A DNA stretch of 64,000 nt from Flavobacteriales bacterium (GCA_013359255.1 JABWCF010000001.1:176982-240981), one strand, 5' to 3'; numbered from the stretch's first letter, positions 1-8,551 are shown. Notes: generated by a model not told the origin, from the letters alone. A program made the numbers and translations.

Positions 1-598
1 TGCGTTTGCGATAATTTACAGGTATTTCGCAACATTTCAGGTTCATTTTAGCTGCTTTTATTTGCATTTCAACGGTCCAACCGTATGTTTTATCCTGCAT
101 ATTAAGTGCAATAAGTTTGTTAAATGAAATGGCCCTAAAGGGGCCTAAATCGGTAAAATGTACTTTATAAAAAAAGCGAATTAACAAAGTAGCAAGTGCA
201 TTACCAAAAATTTGCTGTGGGGTAAGAGAACCTTTTTCTTTTTTTCCGAGCACTCTGGAACCTATTACCAAATCAAATTTTTTTTCAGTTATAGGCAAAA
301 TTAAGTTGGGTAATTGTTGCGGATAGTCTGAATAATCTCCATCAATAAATACAATAATATCGGGGTTGGGTATAAGTTGCCGGGCGTATTCAATTCCTTT
401 TAAACAGGCATAGCCATAGCCTTTTCTCTCTTCATTCAGCACAAAGGCACCGGCTTGTTTTGCGTACACTTCGGTGCTATCGGTTGATGCATTATTTACT
501 ACTACCACTTGTTGTACCCACTCTTTTGGAATTTCGTTAATTACGTTTACGATGGCTTTTTCTTCGTTGTAAGCGGGAATGATAGCTAATATATTCAT
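1..598 (-). CDS. Glycosyltransferase family 2 (DPM1-like), 3' end outside window
   Basis: The gene runs off the left edge, so only the first 199 codons are visible. Translating the reverse strand gives MNILAIIPAYNEE at the start, then VVVNNASTDST and FIDGDYSDYP, which is the nucleotide-sugar binding and DxD-like region of GT-A fold family 2 enzymes. GSRVLGKK and the later LGPFRAI follow, as in dolichol/polyprenyl-phosphate mannosyltransferase-like proteins. Such enzymes move a sugar from a nucleotide donor to a lipid or polysaccharide acceptor at the inner face of the membrane. The ATG at 598 is preferred because it begins right at the beta-strand motif; an in-frame ATG at 613 would add five residues. 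It starts 18 bp after the 4Fe-4S gene and is probably the last visible member of that operon. Acceptor and sugar cannot be told from sequence. Confidence 0.85.
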   Translation of the reverse strand, partial: MNILAIIPAYNEEKAIVNVINEIPKEWVQQVVVVNNASTDSTEVYAKQAGAFVLNEERKGYGYACLKGIEYARQLIPNPDIIVFIDGDYSDYPQQLPNLILPITEKKFDLVIGSRVLGKKEKGSLTPQQIFGNALATLLIRFFYKVHFTDLGPFRAISFNKLIALNMQDKTYGWTVEMQIKAAKMNLKCCEIPVNYRKR

Positions 599-616
599 TT
601 TTTCTGGGTGCATTTT

Positions 617-2173
617 TCATGTGTTTTTTACTAAATGCACGCCTTCTTTTTGAATGATTAACGGATTTTTGTTGTAACGAGTGTGTTCATCAGAATTCTC
701 CAGTTTTAGAACACCGCGTGGACAAACATTAGCACAAATTCCACAACCTACGCAAGATGCCCGAACAATAGATTGTCCTCTTTGTGCATACCATCGTACA
801 TCAATTCCCATTTCGCAGTAGGTAGAGCAGTTTCCGCAAGAAATGCATTGATTTCCGTTAGTGGTAATTCTAAAACGCGATTTAAATCGTTGAATAATTC
901 CCATATAAGCTGCCAGTGGGCAACCGAAGCGGCACCATACGCGGTTTCCAAAAACAGGGTATAAACCAGTTCCTATTACTCCGGCAAATACGGAGCCTAT
1001 TAGAAAACCATATACTTTTTGAATTTCGTATGTGTTAAGTCCCAAAAATTCGTTTTGTTTACTAAAAAAGGTGTAAAGGGTAAGAACTGTCATTATAATA
1101 GAAAACAGAACTGTCGGATAGATAATCCATCTTTCTAGTTTCCATGATTTAATATTTTTGTTTGAGAGATGTCGAAAAGGGTCTCCTAAGGTTTCTGCTA
1201 ACCCTCCGCATCCACACACCCAAGAGCAGTACCATCTTTTTCCGAAGAAATAGGTAAACACCGGCACGGCAATCACAACAAGTAAAATTCCCCATAGGAG
1301 CATAAAAATACCCAATGTTCCGTTTTCTATTAACGTCTGGATATTCCACTCAAAAAAGAAATCATAATCGAGCGGCCAGATATTTTTTAAATCCATATAT
1401 GGCTTATTTAAACGCACCAAGATTTCAGGAATTAAAAAAGCAAATGCCAACTGAAAAAATAAAACAGAAATTGTTCTTATCATCTGGTAAGCATTATTTT
1501 TATATTTCAAAAACATTTTTATTCCCATTACACACATTACTACACTATACAGAAAACCATACAAGAACCATGGGCCCGCTTCATTTCCATTTAGAAATTT
1601 GCTAATAGGGTCAACTAACACTACCCAATTAATAATGTAGGCAGGAAACCAGTATAATAAAATATAGAATGCCAGTAGCCAAGCCGTTAGTATATAGGCT
1701 ATCCATTTTACCGAAGTAATAGGGAGAAAGAACGTGAAATAATTACTTTGTCTTTTTTTGTCGGAACTTAATATGTATAGTAATCCTCCAAGAGGACAGG
1801 CAACGAGAATGATAAAAAAGATACTCCATCGGATTTTAAAAGAATCATTTTTTACCGAAACTCTCAACAATTTGTATGCAAATTCCTGAGAACTGTCCCA
1901 CATTACTTTATCCCACTGTTTTTGTTTTTTTAGCAATGCATTTTTTTGTTGGTGTATTCGGATTATTTTATTTGCAAAAGAGAATAATTGTTGATGTTTT
2001 ATATGGGTTAAAGGAATGAGTTCGGCTAACAGGTTTTCTTTTTCTTGTTCGCTCAAAACATGTTCGAGTGCACAAGGTGTAAGGTAAAAGGTTCTTTTAA
2101 AAAGAGGCAATATCGAAAACAGTAGTAAGCCTGAAAAAAATAGTATTAATCCTATTATTCGAAGTAGTTTCAT
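617..2173 (-). CDS. Membrane-bound 4Fe-4S ferredoxin-type protein (NapH/NosR-like polyferredoxin)
   Basis: A 518-residue integral membrane protein. The N-terminus is one hydrophobic helix followed by a soluble periplasmic or cytosolic stretch. Several more hydrophobic segments follow, carrying CSWVCGCGG and CRFGCPLAA, the paired cysteine loops of the NapH/CcoG-like family. The C-terminal tail holds two classical ferredoxin motifs, CISCGNCSTYC and CVGCGICANVCP, so at least two 4Fe-4S clusters are expected. Proteins of this build pass electrons between a membrane donor such as quinol and a partner enzyme. The stop overlaps no downstream gene, but its start overlaps the end of the FAD oxidoreductase by 4 bp (ATGA), so the two are translationally coupled and probably form one electron-transfer unit. 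The physiological substrate is unknown; a link to the radical SAM gene in the same operon is an inference. Confidence 0.85.
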   Translation of the reverse strand: MKLLRIIGLILFFSGLLLFSILPLFKRTFYLTPCALEHVLSEQEKENLLAELIPLTHIKHQQLFSFANKIIRIHQQKNALLKKQKQWDKVMWDSSQEFAYKLLRVSVKNDSFKIRWSIFFIILVACPLGGLLYILSSDKKRQSNYFTFFLPITSVKWIAYILTAWLLAFYILLYWFPAYIINWVVLVDPISKFLNGNEAGPWFLYGFLYSVVMCVMGIKMFLKYKNNAYQMIRTISVLFFQLAFAFLIPEILVRLNKPYMDLKNIWPLDYDFFFEWNIQTLIENGTLGIFMLLWGILLVVIAVPVFTYFFGKRWYCSWVCGCGGLAETLGDPFRHLSNKNIKSWKLERWIIYPTVLFSIIMTVLTLYTFFSKQNEFLGLNTYEIQKVYGFLIGSVFAGVIGTGLYPVFGNRVWCRFGCPLAAYMGIIQRFKSRFRITTNGNQCISCGNCSTYCEMGIDVRWYAQRGQSIVRASCVGCGICANVCPRGVLKLENSDEHTRYNKNPLIIQKEGVHLVKNT

Positions 2174-3462
2174 GCAGAATAATGAATAGAAGTAGCAAAC
2201 AAATGGGATATCTCTTTTTCGTATTTAGTATAAAATTCGGGATTAAAATTAGCCTTGTTCAACTGCTCTATAACCTGGTTTATTGAAACCTTGTTTTTAA
2301 TCCACTCTTCGCAAACATTCTGTTTTAAACGTATACCTAGCGAATGAATTCCAATGATGCTTTTGCTTTGTTTATGGTATGCAATACGTAAGGCTTTATG
2401 TTGGGTTGTGTTTTCCCAATAAAAGCTATCGTATTCATTTTTTTGAATGCCACCCACCTGACCATAAACCTGAAACTCTAAATCGAAGAATTTTGCCGAA
2501 TTAAACCAAATACCCGGACGATAAATGGTTTTTTTTTCGCAAATTGTTTTTGCTACAGTTTCGCCCATTATTTTTCCGGTGTACCAAACCTGCTCAATAT
2601 CTTTGCGCAATGGTAAAGGTGATTTTTGCTGTGCACAATCTCCTATAGCGTATATATCTGAGCAGTTAGTTTCTAAGAATTCATTAACCAGAATTCCTTT
2701 ATCCACCTTAATGGTTGAAGTGCTTAAAAAATCAATATTTGGGATAACTCCGGTGCATACTCCTGCAAAATCACAAGGTATTATCTCATTTTGATTTGTT
2801 TTAATGGCAATAATTTTTCCATTTTCTCCAAGAAATTCTTCTACCTGTGTTTCACATCGAATGGCTATTCCATGTTGGGTTATTTCGTTTTCTACCAATT
2901 TTGCTTCTTGTGGGGGAAGGTTTTCTTGCCAGTATTTTTTTTCCCGCACTAAAAGGGTGGTGTGTATATTTCGGCTGTACAGCATTTCGGCCATTTCTGC
3001 GGCTATTAACCCCCCTCCTATAAGAATGGCTTTTTTACATTTTTGGGTATTTTCTTCCAACCTTTTTAAATCGTGTATCGAGTAGAAACCTTGTACGCCT
3101 CTTAATTCTTGGCCTTTCCAATGGTAAAAGGCAGGTTTAGAACCACAAGCTAATATGAGGATGTCAAAATGTAAAGTGGAGTTTTTAAGAGTAAGTTTTT
3201 TTTCTGAGGTATTTACTTTTATCACCTCGTCAAATAAAAGTTCAATCTTGTTTTTTTTCCAAAAATTATTTTCGTAAGGTTGGGTATGTTCAAATTTCAT
3301 TTGTCCCATGTATACGTACATAAGAGCCGGACGAGAAAAAAAATAGGGTGTTTCGTTAGAAACAATAGTAATGCGGTAATCGCTTCTTTTCCTTATTTCT
3401 CTGGCTGCTGTAGTCCCGCTGATGCCGTTGCCGATTATAACGATGTGTTGTTTATTTCTCAT
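2170..3462 (-). CDS. FAD/NAD(P)-dependent oxidoreductase, pyridine nucleotide-disulfide type
   Basis: A 430-residue two-dinucleotide-binding-domain flavoprotein. The N-terminal FAD motif is IVIIGNGISGTTAA. A second Rossmann motif, AILIGGGLIAAEMAE, at about residues 145-160 would bind NAD(P)H. The second FAD contact is YAIGDCAQ near residue 270. The layout resembles the reductase domain of nitrite reductase large subunit, rubredoxin reductase and related enzymes; no CxxC redox-active disulfide is visible between the FAD motifs, so it is not a classical disulfide reductase. It overlaps the downstream polyferredoxin by 4 bp and follows the DUF2064 gene after 12 bp. It likely feeds electrons from NAD(P)H to, or takes them from, the membrane ferredoxin. 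The specific partner is inferred from neighbourhood only. Confidence 0.88.
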   Translation of the reverse strand: MRNKQHIVIIGNGISGTTAAREIRKRSDYRITIVSNETPYFFSRPALMYVYMGQMKFEHTQPYENNFWKKNKIELLFDEVIKVNTSEKKLTLKNSTLHFDILILACGSKPAFYHWKGQELRGVQGFYSIHDLKRLEENTQKCKKAILIGGGLIAAEMAEMLYSRNIHTTLLVREKKYWQENLPPQEAKLVENEITQHGIAIRCETQVEEFLGENGKIIAIKTNQNEIIPCDFAGVCTGVIPNIDFLSTSTIKVDKGILVNEFLETNCSDIYAIGDCAQQKSPLPLRKDIEQVWYTGKIMGETVAKTICEKKTIYRPGIWFNSAKFFDLEFQVYGQVGGIQKNEYDSFYWENTTQHKALRIAYHKQSKSIIGIHSLGIRLKQNVCEEWIKNKVSINQVIEQLNKANFNPEFYTKYEKEISHLFATSIHYSA

Positions 3463-3474
3463 GTGGAAACAAAT

Positions 3475-4071
3475 TTACAATAGATTAAAACGTTTTGCAT
3501 CTTCTTCGGTGTCCACATCGCTTAATTCTTCCAACAAAAAAAAAGGTATTTTTTTTTCTACAAGAAATTGTTCTGTTTTTTGCATAAGAGAATGATTGCT
3601 CCAGGGCATATTGGTAAAGAGTTCCGGGTAAAATGTGTTTAAGCCTAAAAGATAATATCCTCCATCGGTAGCCGGGCCTACAACGGTTTGGTGTGTTGCT
3701 AAAAAATGAAATGCTTTTTCTATATGTTGTGTTTTTATTTCGGGGCAATCGCTTCCTATGAGTACAATTTTTTTAAATCCACGCTGAAATGATTTTTCAA
3801 ATGCGTTTTTCATTCGTTCGCCCAGTGAATGACCTTGTTGTACCATTTTCTTTTTCATAAAATCGCTTTCATCAGTATGGGCTGTATAATTTGTGTAGTA
3901 TATATGTAATGAGCAATTTCTAAGAGGTTTGCATTGTTCAAGGGTGTATCGAAGCAGCGAATTATATATTTTAAGAGCCACCTCATTTCCGGTGGTTTTT
4001 GCTATTCGTGTTTTAACGCTACCAATCTCAAGATTTTTTGCAAAAACAATAAGCAGGTTTTGATTATTCAT
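3475..4071 (-). CDS. DUF2064 / CofC-like transferase (rSAM/selenodomain-associated transferase 1 type)
   Basis: The ORF track gives 225 residues, but the family normally begins just before the LLIVFAKN strand, so the ATG at 4071 (198 residues) is chosen; it overlaps the rhodanese stop by 8 bp. Visible features are FAKNLEIGSVKTRIAKT, the nucleotide-binding loop of CofC/MobA-like nucleotidyltransferase folds, then VLIGSDCPEI and GPATDGGYYLLGL, which are the hallmark motifs of the DUF2064/TIGR04282 family. Members are found beside radical SAM proteins of the ArsS type and are thought to act as nucleotidyl- or glycosyltransferases, without a proven reaction. The gene sits two places downstream of the ArsS-type gene here, matching that association. 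Function beyond a GT-A-like transferase is not established. Confidence 0.82.
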   Translation of the reverse strand: MNNQNLLIVFAKNLEIGSVKTRIAKTTGNEVALKIYNSLLRYTLEQCKPLRNCSLHIYYTNYTAHTDESDFMKKKMVQQGHSLGERMKNAFEKSFQRGFKKIVLIGSDCPEIKTQHIEKAFHFLATHQTVVGPATDGGYYLLGLNTFYPELFTNMPWSNHSLMQKTEQFLVEKKIPFFLLEELSDVDTEEDAKRFNLL

Positions 4072-4564
4072 ATACTGCATTTTTGGTAAGCAGCCATTTT
4101 TCCCATTTTTGTGAATAACCATGCACCTTATTGGTGGGTTTATTCTCAGCATTCACAAGGGGAAAGTTTAAATTAGCCCAATTAAATATTCCTCCATAAA
4201 GGTTAAATACATTTTTATAACCCATGGCTTTTATTTTTTCGGCCATTTTTTCACTACGGTATCCAACAGAGCAATACACCACAATAATGGCATTGGCGGG
4301 TATTTTATTCATGGCCGAAAAATCGGGGAAATCATATCCAATACATTGTGCATTTTCTATGTGCGAAATAAAAAATTCCTTTTTTTCACGAGCATCTAAA
4401 AAATAAATTTTGCTTGTTTTGTCTTTTACTTTTTCCGGCTTTATTAGTGGAATGGTATGATTTACCACCCGATTGGCCATATCGGTAAAGTTTTTATATT
4501 CTTGCGAAAAGGTTGATGAAGGCAGTACAGTTATTGCAAAAAATATGTATAAAAAATAGTTCAT
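4064..4564 (-). CDS. Secreted rhodanese-like domain protein
   Basis: A 166-residue protein starting with a clear signal peptide (MNYFLYIFFAITVLPSSTFS, cleavage before or after Q). The rest is a single rhodanese domain: YFLDAREKKEFFISHIENA, then the active-site loop VYCSVGYRSE (CxxGxR, catalytic Cys present), and a C-terminal GYKNVFNLYGGI strand-helix. Rhodaneses transfer sulfur, or more generally bind persulfide or oxyanions such as arsenate or selenate, on the catalytic cysteine. Export would place it in the periplasm. The start overlaps the radical SAM stop by 4 bp and its end overlaps DUF2064 by 8 bp, so it belongs to one transcript. A periplasmic sulfur or arsenic handling role is plausible but inferred. 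Confidence 0.88.
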   Translation of the reverse strand: MNYFLYIFFAITVLPSSTFSQEYKNFTDMANRVVNHTIPLIKPEKVKDKTSKIYFLDAREKKEFFISHIENAQCIGYDFPDFSAMNKIPANAIIVVYCSVGYRSEKMAEKIKAMGYKNVFNLYGGIFNWANLNFPLVNAENKPTNKVHGYSQKWEKWLLTKNAVYE

Positions 4565-5607
4565 TCGGTTAGGCTACCTTGGCAACTTGAACCAGAACCG
4601 GCAGTGCATCCGAAGCAATGTTTTCCGGTGGCAATTTGGCGATGTTTCAAATGGTTAATGTTGAAATTGAAGAGGGTCTGGCCTGCTACGGTTAAAGGTA
4701 ATTGCAACATTTGATTAAAATCGCAGTCGTACAAGTTACCATTCCATGCTACAGAAATTGTGTTTTTGCACATAAGTCCATTTAATGTTTCCGGGTTATA
4801 AGCTGAAACAAGCATACTCATGTAATCTTCATAATTCCCTGAGTTTATAAGATATTCAAGAAATCGATTGATGGGCATATTGTGAATGGCAATAAGATTA
4901 TTGAAAGAGATATTGTAGGTTTTAAACAACTCTGTTTTGTATGCTTCTTCAAGGTTTTTTTGATTGGCCGACAGAAAGGCTCCGTTTGGGTTATACACCA
5001 AATCCAATATTAAATGTTTTTCTATTCCATACCCTATTTTGTTGAGCATTTGCAGTGCCTGAATAGATTTTTCAAAAACTCCGTTTCCTCTTTGTCGGTC
5101 GGTGCGTAGTGCGTTATAAAAAGGCAGTGAGCTCACAATGTGAACAGAATTGTTTTTAAAGAATTCTGGTAAATCATGGTAGTTAGCATTCGCTAGTATG
5201 ATAGTAAGATTGCAACGTACTATTATTTCTTTTATTTTGGTTTTTCTTATTTCTTCTACAAACCATCTAAAGTTTGGGTTCATTTCAGGTGCTCCTCCTG
5301 TAATATCAACACAACGAAAGTCATTTTCTTTTATAATTTTCAAGCAAACCTGCATGGTTTCTTTACTCATGATTTCTTTACGAGAAGGGCCTGCTTCTAC
5401 ATGGCAATGTTTACAGGTTTGATTGCACAGATAGCCTAAATTTACCTGAAAAACATCAATATGGGTTGATATAGGAGGAGGGTTGCCATTTTTTTTCAGC
5501 ACCTCAAAAAAAGAGGGAGTCTTTTTATTTTGAATTTCTGATGAAACATAATCTGAAAGGCTAGAAATAGCTTCAGTTTGCTGTAATTCCTTTTCTGATG
5601 TGTTCAT
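4561..5607 (-). CDS. arsS: ArsS-type radical SAM/Cys-rich domain protein
   Basis: A 348-residue radical SAM enzyme. The cluster-binding motif CNQTCKHC at about residues 61-68 supplies the three cysteines of the SAM-binding 4Fe-4S cluster. VDITGGAPEMNP follows as the GGE-like SAM motif. The C-terminal cysteine-rich domain (DUF3641 type) ends in HCFGCTAGSGSSCQG, the signature that defines the ArsS/TIGR04167 family. Characterised or proposed ArsS proteins form the C5'-arsenic bond of arsenosugars, using arsenic methylated by ArsM. Some relatives are selenoproteins; here the reading frame has no internal TGA, so this is a cysteine form. It overlaps the AhpD-like stop and the rhodanese start, so it is the core of the operon. 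No arsM lies inside the window, so arsenosugar production is unproven and another substrate remains possible. Confidence 0.85.
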   Translation of the reverse strand: MNTSEKELQQTEAISSLSDYVSSEIQNKKTPSFFEVLKKNGNPPPISTHIDVFQVNLGYLCNQTCKHCHVEAGPSRKEIMSKETMQVCLKIIKENDFRCVDITGGAPEMNPNFRWFVEEIRKTKIKEIIVRCNLTIILANANYHDLPEFFKNNSVHIVSSLPFYNALRTDRQRGNGVFEKSIQALQMLNKIGYGIEKHLILDLVYNPNGAFLSANQKNLEEAYKTELFKTYNISFNNLIAIHNMPINRFLEYLINSGNYEDYMSMLVSAYNPETLNGLMCKNTISVAWNGNLYDCDFNQMLQLPLTVAGQTLFNFNINHLKHRQIATGKHCFGCTAGSGSSCQGSLTE

Positions 5608-5942
5608 TACATCATTATTTTTTTCGCTTTATTCATCATTTGTACCCCGTGTACCAAACTGGCTCCGCCTCTTATTGCGGTGGCTACATGCACAGCTTCC
5701 ATTAATTGTGCTTCGCTAAATCCTTTGGTTACACTTTCTTGTGTATATGCGTCAATACAGTAGGGGCATTGAACGGCATGTGCAACAGCTAATGCGATAA
5801 GGGCTTTTTCTTTTTCGCTCAAGGCTCCGTCTTTAAACACATGTTGGTAGTAATCAAAAAATTTTTCGGCAAGTTTGGGTTCAAATTCGCTGATGTTCCC
5901 AAATTTTTTTAAATCATCTGGATTGTAGTATGTTTTCTCCAT
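5607..5942 (-). CDS. AhpD-like carboxymuconolactone decarboxylase family protein (arsenosugar-associated)
   Basis: A 111-residue protein made of one CMD/AhpD domain. The redox motif is CPYCIDAYT, that is CxxC followed by the conserved downstream acid and histidine-type environment, with the helix EAVHVATAIRGGASLVHG behind it. AhpD-fold proteins act as thiol peroxidases or disulfide reductants. The subfamily found next to ArsS radical SAM proteins is annotated as arsenosugar biosynthesis-associated peroxidase-like. The start codon at 5942 follows the DUF547 stop by 3 bp and the stop is shared with the arsS start (1-bp overlap), so expression is coupled. It may reduce or protect a thiol or arsenic intermediate; this role is inferred from context. 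Confidence 0.85.
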   Translation of the reverse strand: MEKTYYNPDDLKKFGNISEFEPKLAEKFFDYYQHVFKDGALSEKEKALIALAVAHAVQCPYCIDAYTQESVTKGFSEAQLMEAVHVATAIRGGASLVHGVQMMNKAKKIMM

Positions 5943-5945
5943 GTT

Positions 5946-6647
5946 TTATTCGTTTAGTTTCCAGTTATACTGTGAAAAAGAAATTTTTGTTTTTGTCTCT
6001 ATTTTTATTTTTGAATATTGATTGATGAAATCTGCTAGCGTGCCGTTTTTAGTAAAGTCTTCCTTATACCAACTGAATAGTTCAGAAAGAATTGCTTTGT
6101 TTTTGTTAAGAGTGTTTTTTGTGGTATCGTTTATAAAATCTATTGTTTGGGAGAGGAGTTGTATTTCTATTTTTTCGGCTTCGTAGGCTTCGCTTCGTAG
6201 TTTAGGGCAAGAGGCAGCAGCACATACCAATGCAAAATGAATACGTGGCTCGTTAAATTTTTTTCGAATCATCTGATGTTCAATTTCGTTTAGTGTGTAG
6301 GTTTTGTTTTCTATTTTTATGAAAGGAATATCCCAGGGCTTATCAATATTAGTAATGCTTGCCATAGGGTAATATTTTAACACCAGCTGTATGGTAAAGG
6401 CATTATAAGCGTTAATCCAATAAGCTAACTCTTCGTTTGATGAATACGTTTGGTCGGGGGCTTTTTTCGCAAGTTGAAAAAGGTATTTATCAAGCAACTC
6501 TCTATCCGTTTTAAATCCCTGATAGTTTACATTACCTTTTTCTGATACATGTTTCTTTAAAAGTTGGTTCCACATTTCATGTGAAACTTTTGCCTCCGAA
6601 ACAAACGGAATACAAAAAAAGACAAGATAAAGTAGCTTGTTTACCAT
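5946..6647 (-). CDS. DUF547 domain protein with signal peptide
   Basis: The track starts at 6689, but the ATG at 6647 opens directly on a signal peptide (MVNKLLYLVFFCIPFVSEA), so this start is preferred, giving 233 residues. The mature part contains the DUF547 landmarks LAYWINAYNAFTIQLVLKYYP, then IENKTYTLNEIEHQMIRKKF, and HFALVCAAASCPKLRSEAY. DUF547 has a papain/thioredoxin-like conserved core with conserved Asn, His and Cys, but its reaction is unknown; an enzymatic role is often assumed because of the conserved HFALVCAAxSCP segment. It is the first gene of the ArsS operon and the family recurs in this neighbourhood. Export to the periplasm is predicted from the signal sequence. Confidence 0.82.
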   Translation of the reverse strand: MVNKLLYLVFFCIPFVSEAKVSHEMWNQLLKKHVSEKGNVNYQGFKTDRELLDKYLFQLAKKAPDQTYSSNEELAYWINAYNAFTIQLVLKYYPMASITNIDKPWDIPFIKIENKTYTLNEIEHQMIRKKFNEPRIHFALVCAAASCPKLRSEAYEAEKIEIQLLSQTIDFINDTTKNTLNKNKAILSELFSWYKEDFTKNGTLADFINQYSKIKIETKTKISFSQYNWKLNE

Positions 6648-6749
6648 AAAGGTTTTGTATGTTACAAATATACGTAAATACCATGCCAAAGGCGTAGAGA
6701 AAACTTGTGAGATAGATTGTTTTTTGTGATGAATAGAAATACGGTGGTT

Positions 6750-7271
6750 TTAAAAAAGGTGTTTAATTTCTTTTTTAAGCAGAGTAATAGCCATTTCCGA
6801 TGGATTATTTTCCGATTGAGAGATAATATTTAATAGTTGTTTACTCAACTCCATTCCATCGGCTTCGGGGCCTATTTTAATGGCCACATTATTTATGAGT
6901 TTAATTAATTCTTCTTTCACAGCCTTTACGGTATTCCATGCATTTACCGAAATATATAATTGCTGGGTAACATTATGGTCGTACTCCTGCCGAATGGCTT
7001 TTACCATTTCACTTTGTAAAAGACGGGCACTCATACCAGGTTGGTAAGTACGCATTACCAAACTTTGCAATGTAGTGCGTTCTAGCAATAGTACAACACG
7101 TTCGTATGCCTGCAAACGGATAGGTAAAACAGTTTGCTGATTGTTTTTTTTAATTTCTACCATTAATTTCCGATATTCATTATCCAGAAATTTTTTTAAT
7201 ACAAGAAAAGTTGCGGCAAATACTACTATAGAAGGTAAAACGTATTTTAAAATCTCTAAAAATTCATTCAT
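6750..7271 (-). CDS. Conserved Bacteroidota membrane-anchored hypothetical protein
   Basis: A 173-residue protein with one N-terminal transmembrane helix (about residues 9-26, YVLPSIVVFAATFLVLKKF). A long, mostly helical cytosolic part follows, with RLQAYERVVLLLERTTLQ and a region rich in charged residues that could form a coiled coil. I recognise it as a type widespread in Bacteroidota as a single gene of unknown function; no catalytic motif is visible. It lies 103 bp upstream of the DUF547 gene on the same strand, and diverges from the aminotransferase gene. It may share the promoter region at 7272-7355. No function is proposed. Confidence 0.75.
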   Translation of the reverse strand: MNEFLEILKYVLPSIVVFAATFLVLKKFLDNEYRKLMVEIKKNNQQTVLPIRLQAYERVVLLLERTTLQSLVMRTYQPGMSARLLQSEMVKAIRQEYDHNVTQQLYISVNAWNTVKAVKEELIKLINNVAIKIGPEADGMELSKQLLNIISQSENNPSEMAITLLKKEIKHLF

Positions 7272-7317
7272 GGTTGTAAGTTTGTAATCTATTTAACGGG
7301 CAATGTACAAAATTATT

Positions 7318-7325
7318 TAGATTTG
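7318..7325 (+). promoter_or_regulatory. Bacteroidota -7 promoter box (TAGATTTG) for the aminotransferase operon
   Basis: The sequence TAGATTTG matches the known Bacteroidota vegetative -7 consensus TAnnTTTG and is 31 bp upstream of the aminotransferase ATG. No convincing -33 TTG element is seen at the usual spacing, so the call rests on the -7 box and position alone. Confidence 0.5.
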
Positions 7326-7355
7326 CCTTAAACTATACAAAACTACCAGTATAAA

Positions 7356-8549
7356 ATGCACAGCTTAGCCAAACGCATGGAGAACCTAGTAGAGTCGCAA
7401 ACACTCGCTATGGCTCGTAAAAGCAGAGAACTGCAGGAACAGGGAATAGATGTAATAAGCCTAAGCATAGGGGAGCCCGATTTTGATACCCCCGAGTTTA
7501 TTAAAGAAGCCGCTTTTGAAGCTATTCGAAATAATTTTACACATTATACCCCTGTCCCCGGTTTTTTAGATTTAAGGCAGGCTATTTGCACCAAGTTTAA
7601 ACGAGATAATCATTTGGAGTACAAGCCCGATGAAATTGTGGTATCTACCGGAGCCAAACAATCTATTATTAACGTAATTCTTGCTTTAATTGGAAAAGGC
7701 GATGAAGTGTTGTTGCCTGCCCCCTATTGGGTTAGCTATTACGAAATGATTAAGCTATCGGAAGGAACTCCCATAGCTATACCCTCTTCTATAGATAAGG
7801 ATTTTAAAATTACTCCGGAGCAACTCAGAGCGGCTATTACACCCAATACAAAACTTTTTATATTTAGTTCTCCCTGCAATCCCAGCGGATCTTACTATAA
7901 CGCACACGAACTCGAAGCTCTGGCTCATGTGTTTGCCGAATTTCCGAATGTAATTGTGGTTTCTGATGAAATATACGAACACATTAATTTTACAGGAAAA
8001 CATACCAGTTTTGCTTCTATAAAAGGAATGTTTAACAGAACGGTTACTGTAAATGGAGTGTCGAAAGGTTTTGCTATGACCGGTTGGAGAATTGGTTACA
8101 TAGGAGCACCCAAGTGGCTTGCTGATGCCTGCACAAAAATTCAAGGGCAGTTTACTTCGGGTACTTGCAGTATTTCTCAAAAAGCAGCAAAAGCAGCTAT
8201 TTTAGCCGATCCGCTTATTACAGAACCTATGAAAAATGCTTTTTTAGAAAGAAGAGATTTAGTGCTCGATATGCTTTCGCAAATAAAGGGGTTAAAGCTC
8301 AATAAACCGCAGGGGGCGTTTTACGTATTTCCCGATGTACAATATTTTTTCGGAAAAAAGTATAAAAATTATGTAATTAATAATTCGTTTGACTTAGCTA
8401 TGTACTTGCTCAACGATGCCAATGTAGCCATTGTTACAGGCGAAGCTTTTGGTGATACCCATTGCATACGAATTTCGTACGCAACTTCGAAAGAACTGCT
8501 TAAAACAGCTATGACACGAATGAAGGTGGCTTTAGAAAAATTAGAATAA
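7356..8549 (+). CDS. aspB: Pyridoxal-phosphate aspartate aminotransferase (class I, subgroup Ib-like)
   Basis: A 397-residue fold-type I aminotransferase. Features in order: SIGEPDFDTP, the substrate-binding N-terminal arm; STGAKQSI, the phosphate-cup loop; FSSPCNPSG with the conserved NPSG asparagine; VSDEIYEHI for the cofactor ring contact; and VNGVSKGFAMTGWRIGY, with the Schiff-base lysine. A substrate carboxylate-binding arginine is present in HCIRISYATS near the C-terminus. Length and motifs fit bacterial aspartate aminotransferase, interconverting aspartate and 2-oxoglutarate with oxaloacetate and glutamate in the cytosol. The start at 7356 gives MHSLAKRMENL, usual for the family. The next gene starts 2 bp after the stop, so an operon with the sugar kinase and TrkH is likely. 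Related class I enzymes with other keto-acid preference cannot be excluded. Confidence 0.88.
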   Translation: MHSLAKRMENLVESQTLAMARKSRELQEQGIDVISLSIGEPDFDTPEFIKEAAFEAIRNNFTHYTPVPGFLDLRQAICTKFKRDNHLEYKPDEIVVSTGAKQSIINVILALIGKGDEVLLPAPYWVSYYEMIKLSEGTPIAIPSSIDKDFKITPEQLRAAITPNTKLFIFSSPCNPSGSYYNAHELEALAHVFAEFPNVIVVSDEIYEHINFTGKHTSFASIKGMFNRTVTVNGVSKGFAMTGWRIGYIGAPKWLADACTKIQGQFTSGTCSISQKAAKAAILADPLITEPMKNAFLERRDLVLDMLSQIKGLKLNKPQGAFYVFPDVQYFFGKKYKNYVINNSFDLAMYLLNDANVAIVTGEAFGDTHCIRISYATSKELLKTAMTRMKVALEKLE

Positions 8550-8551
8550 AC

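Noticed and set aside
4561-5607. Selenocysteine in the ArsS-type protein, as in some family members
   Set aside because: The frame is open over the full 348 residues without an internal TGA, and the C-terminal motif is all cysteine (CFGCTAGSGSSC).
7755-8180. 141-residue ORF on the minus strand inside the aminotransferase gene
   Set aside because: Antisense shadow; the plus-strand gene has all catalytic motifs of the aminotransferase family.
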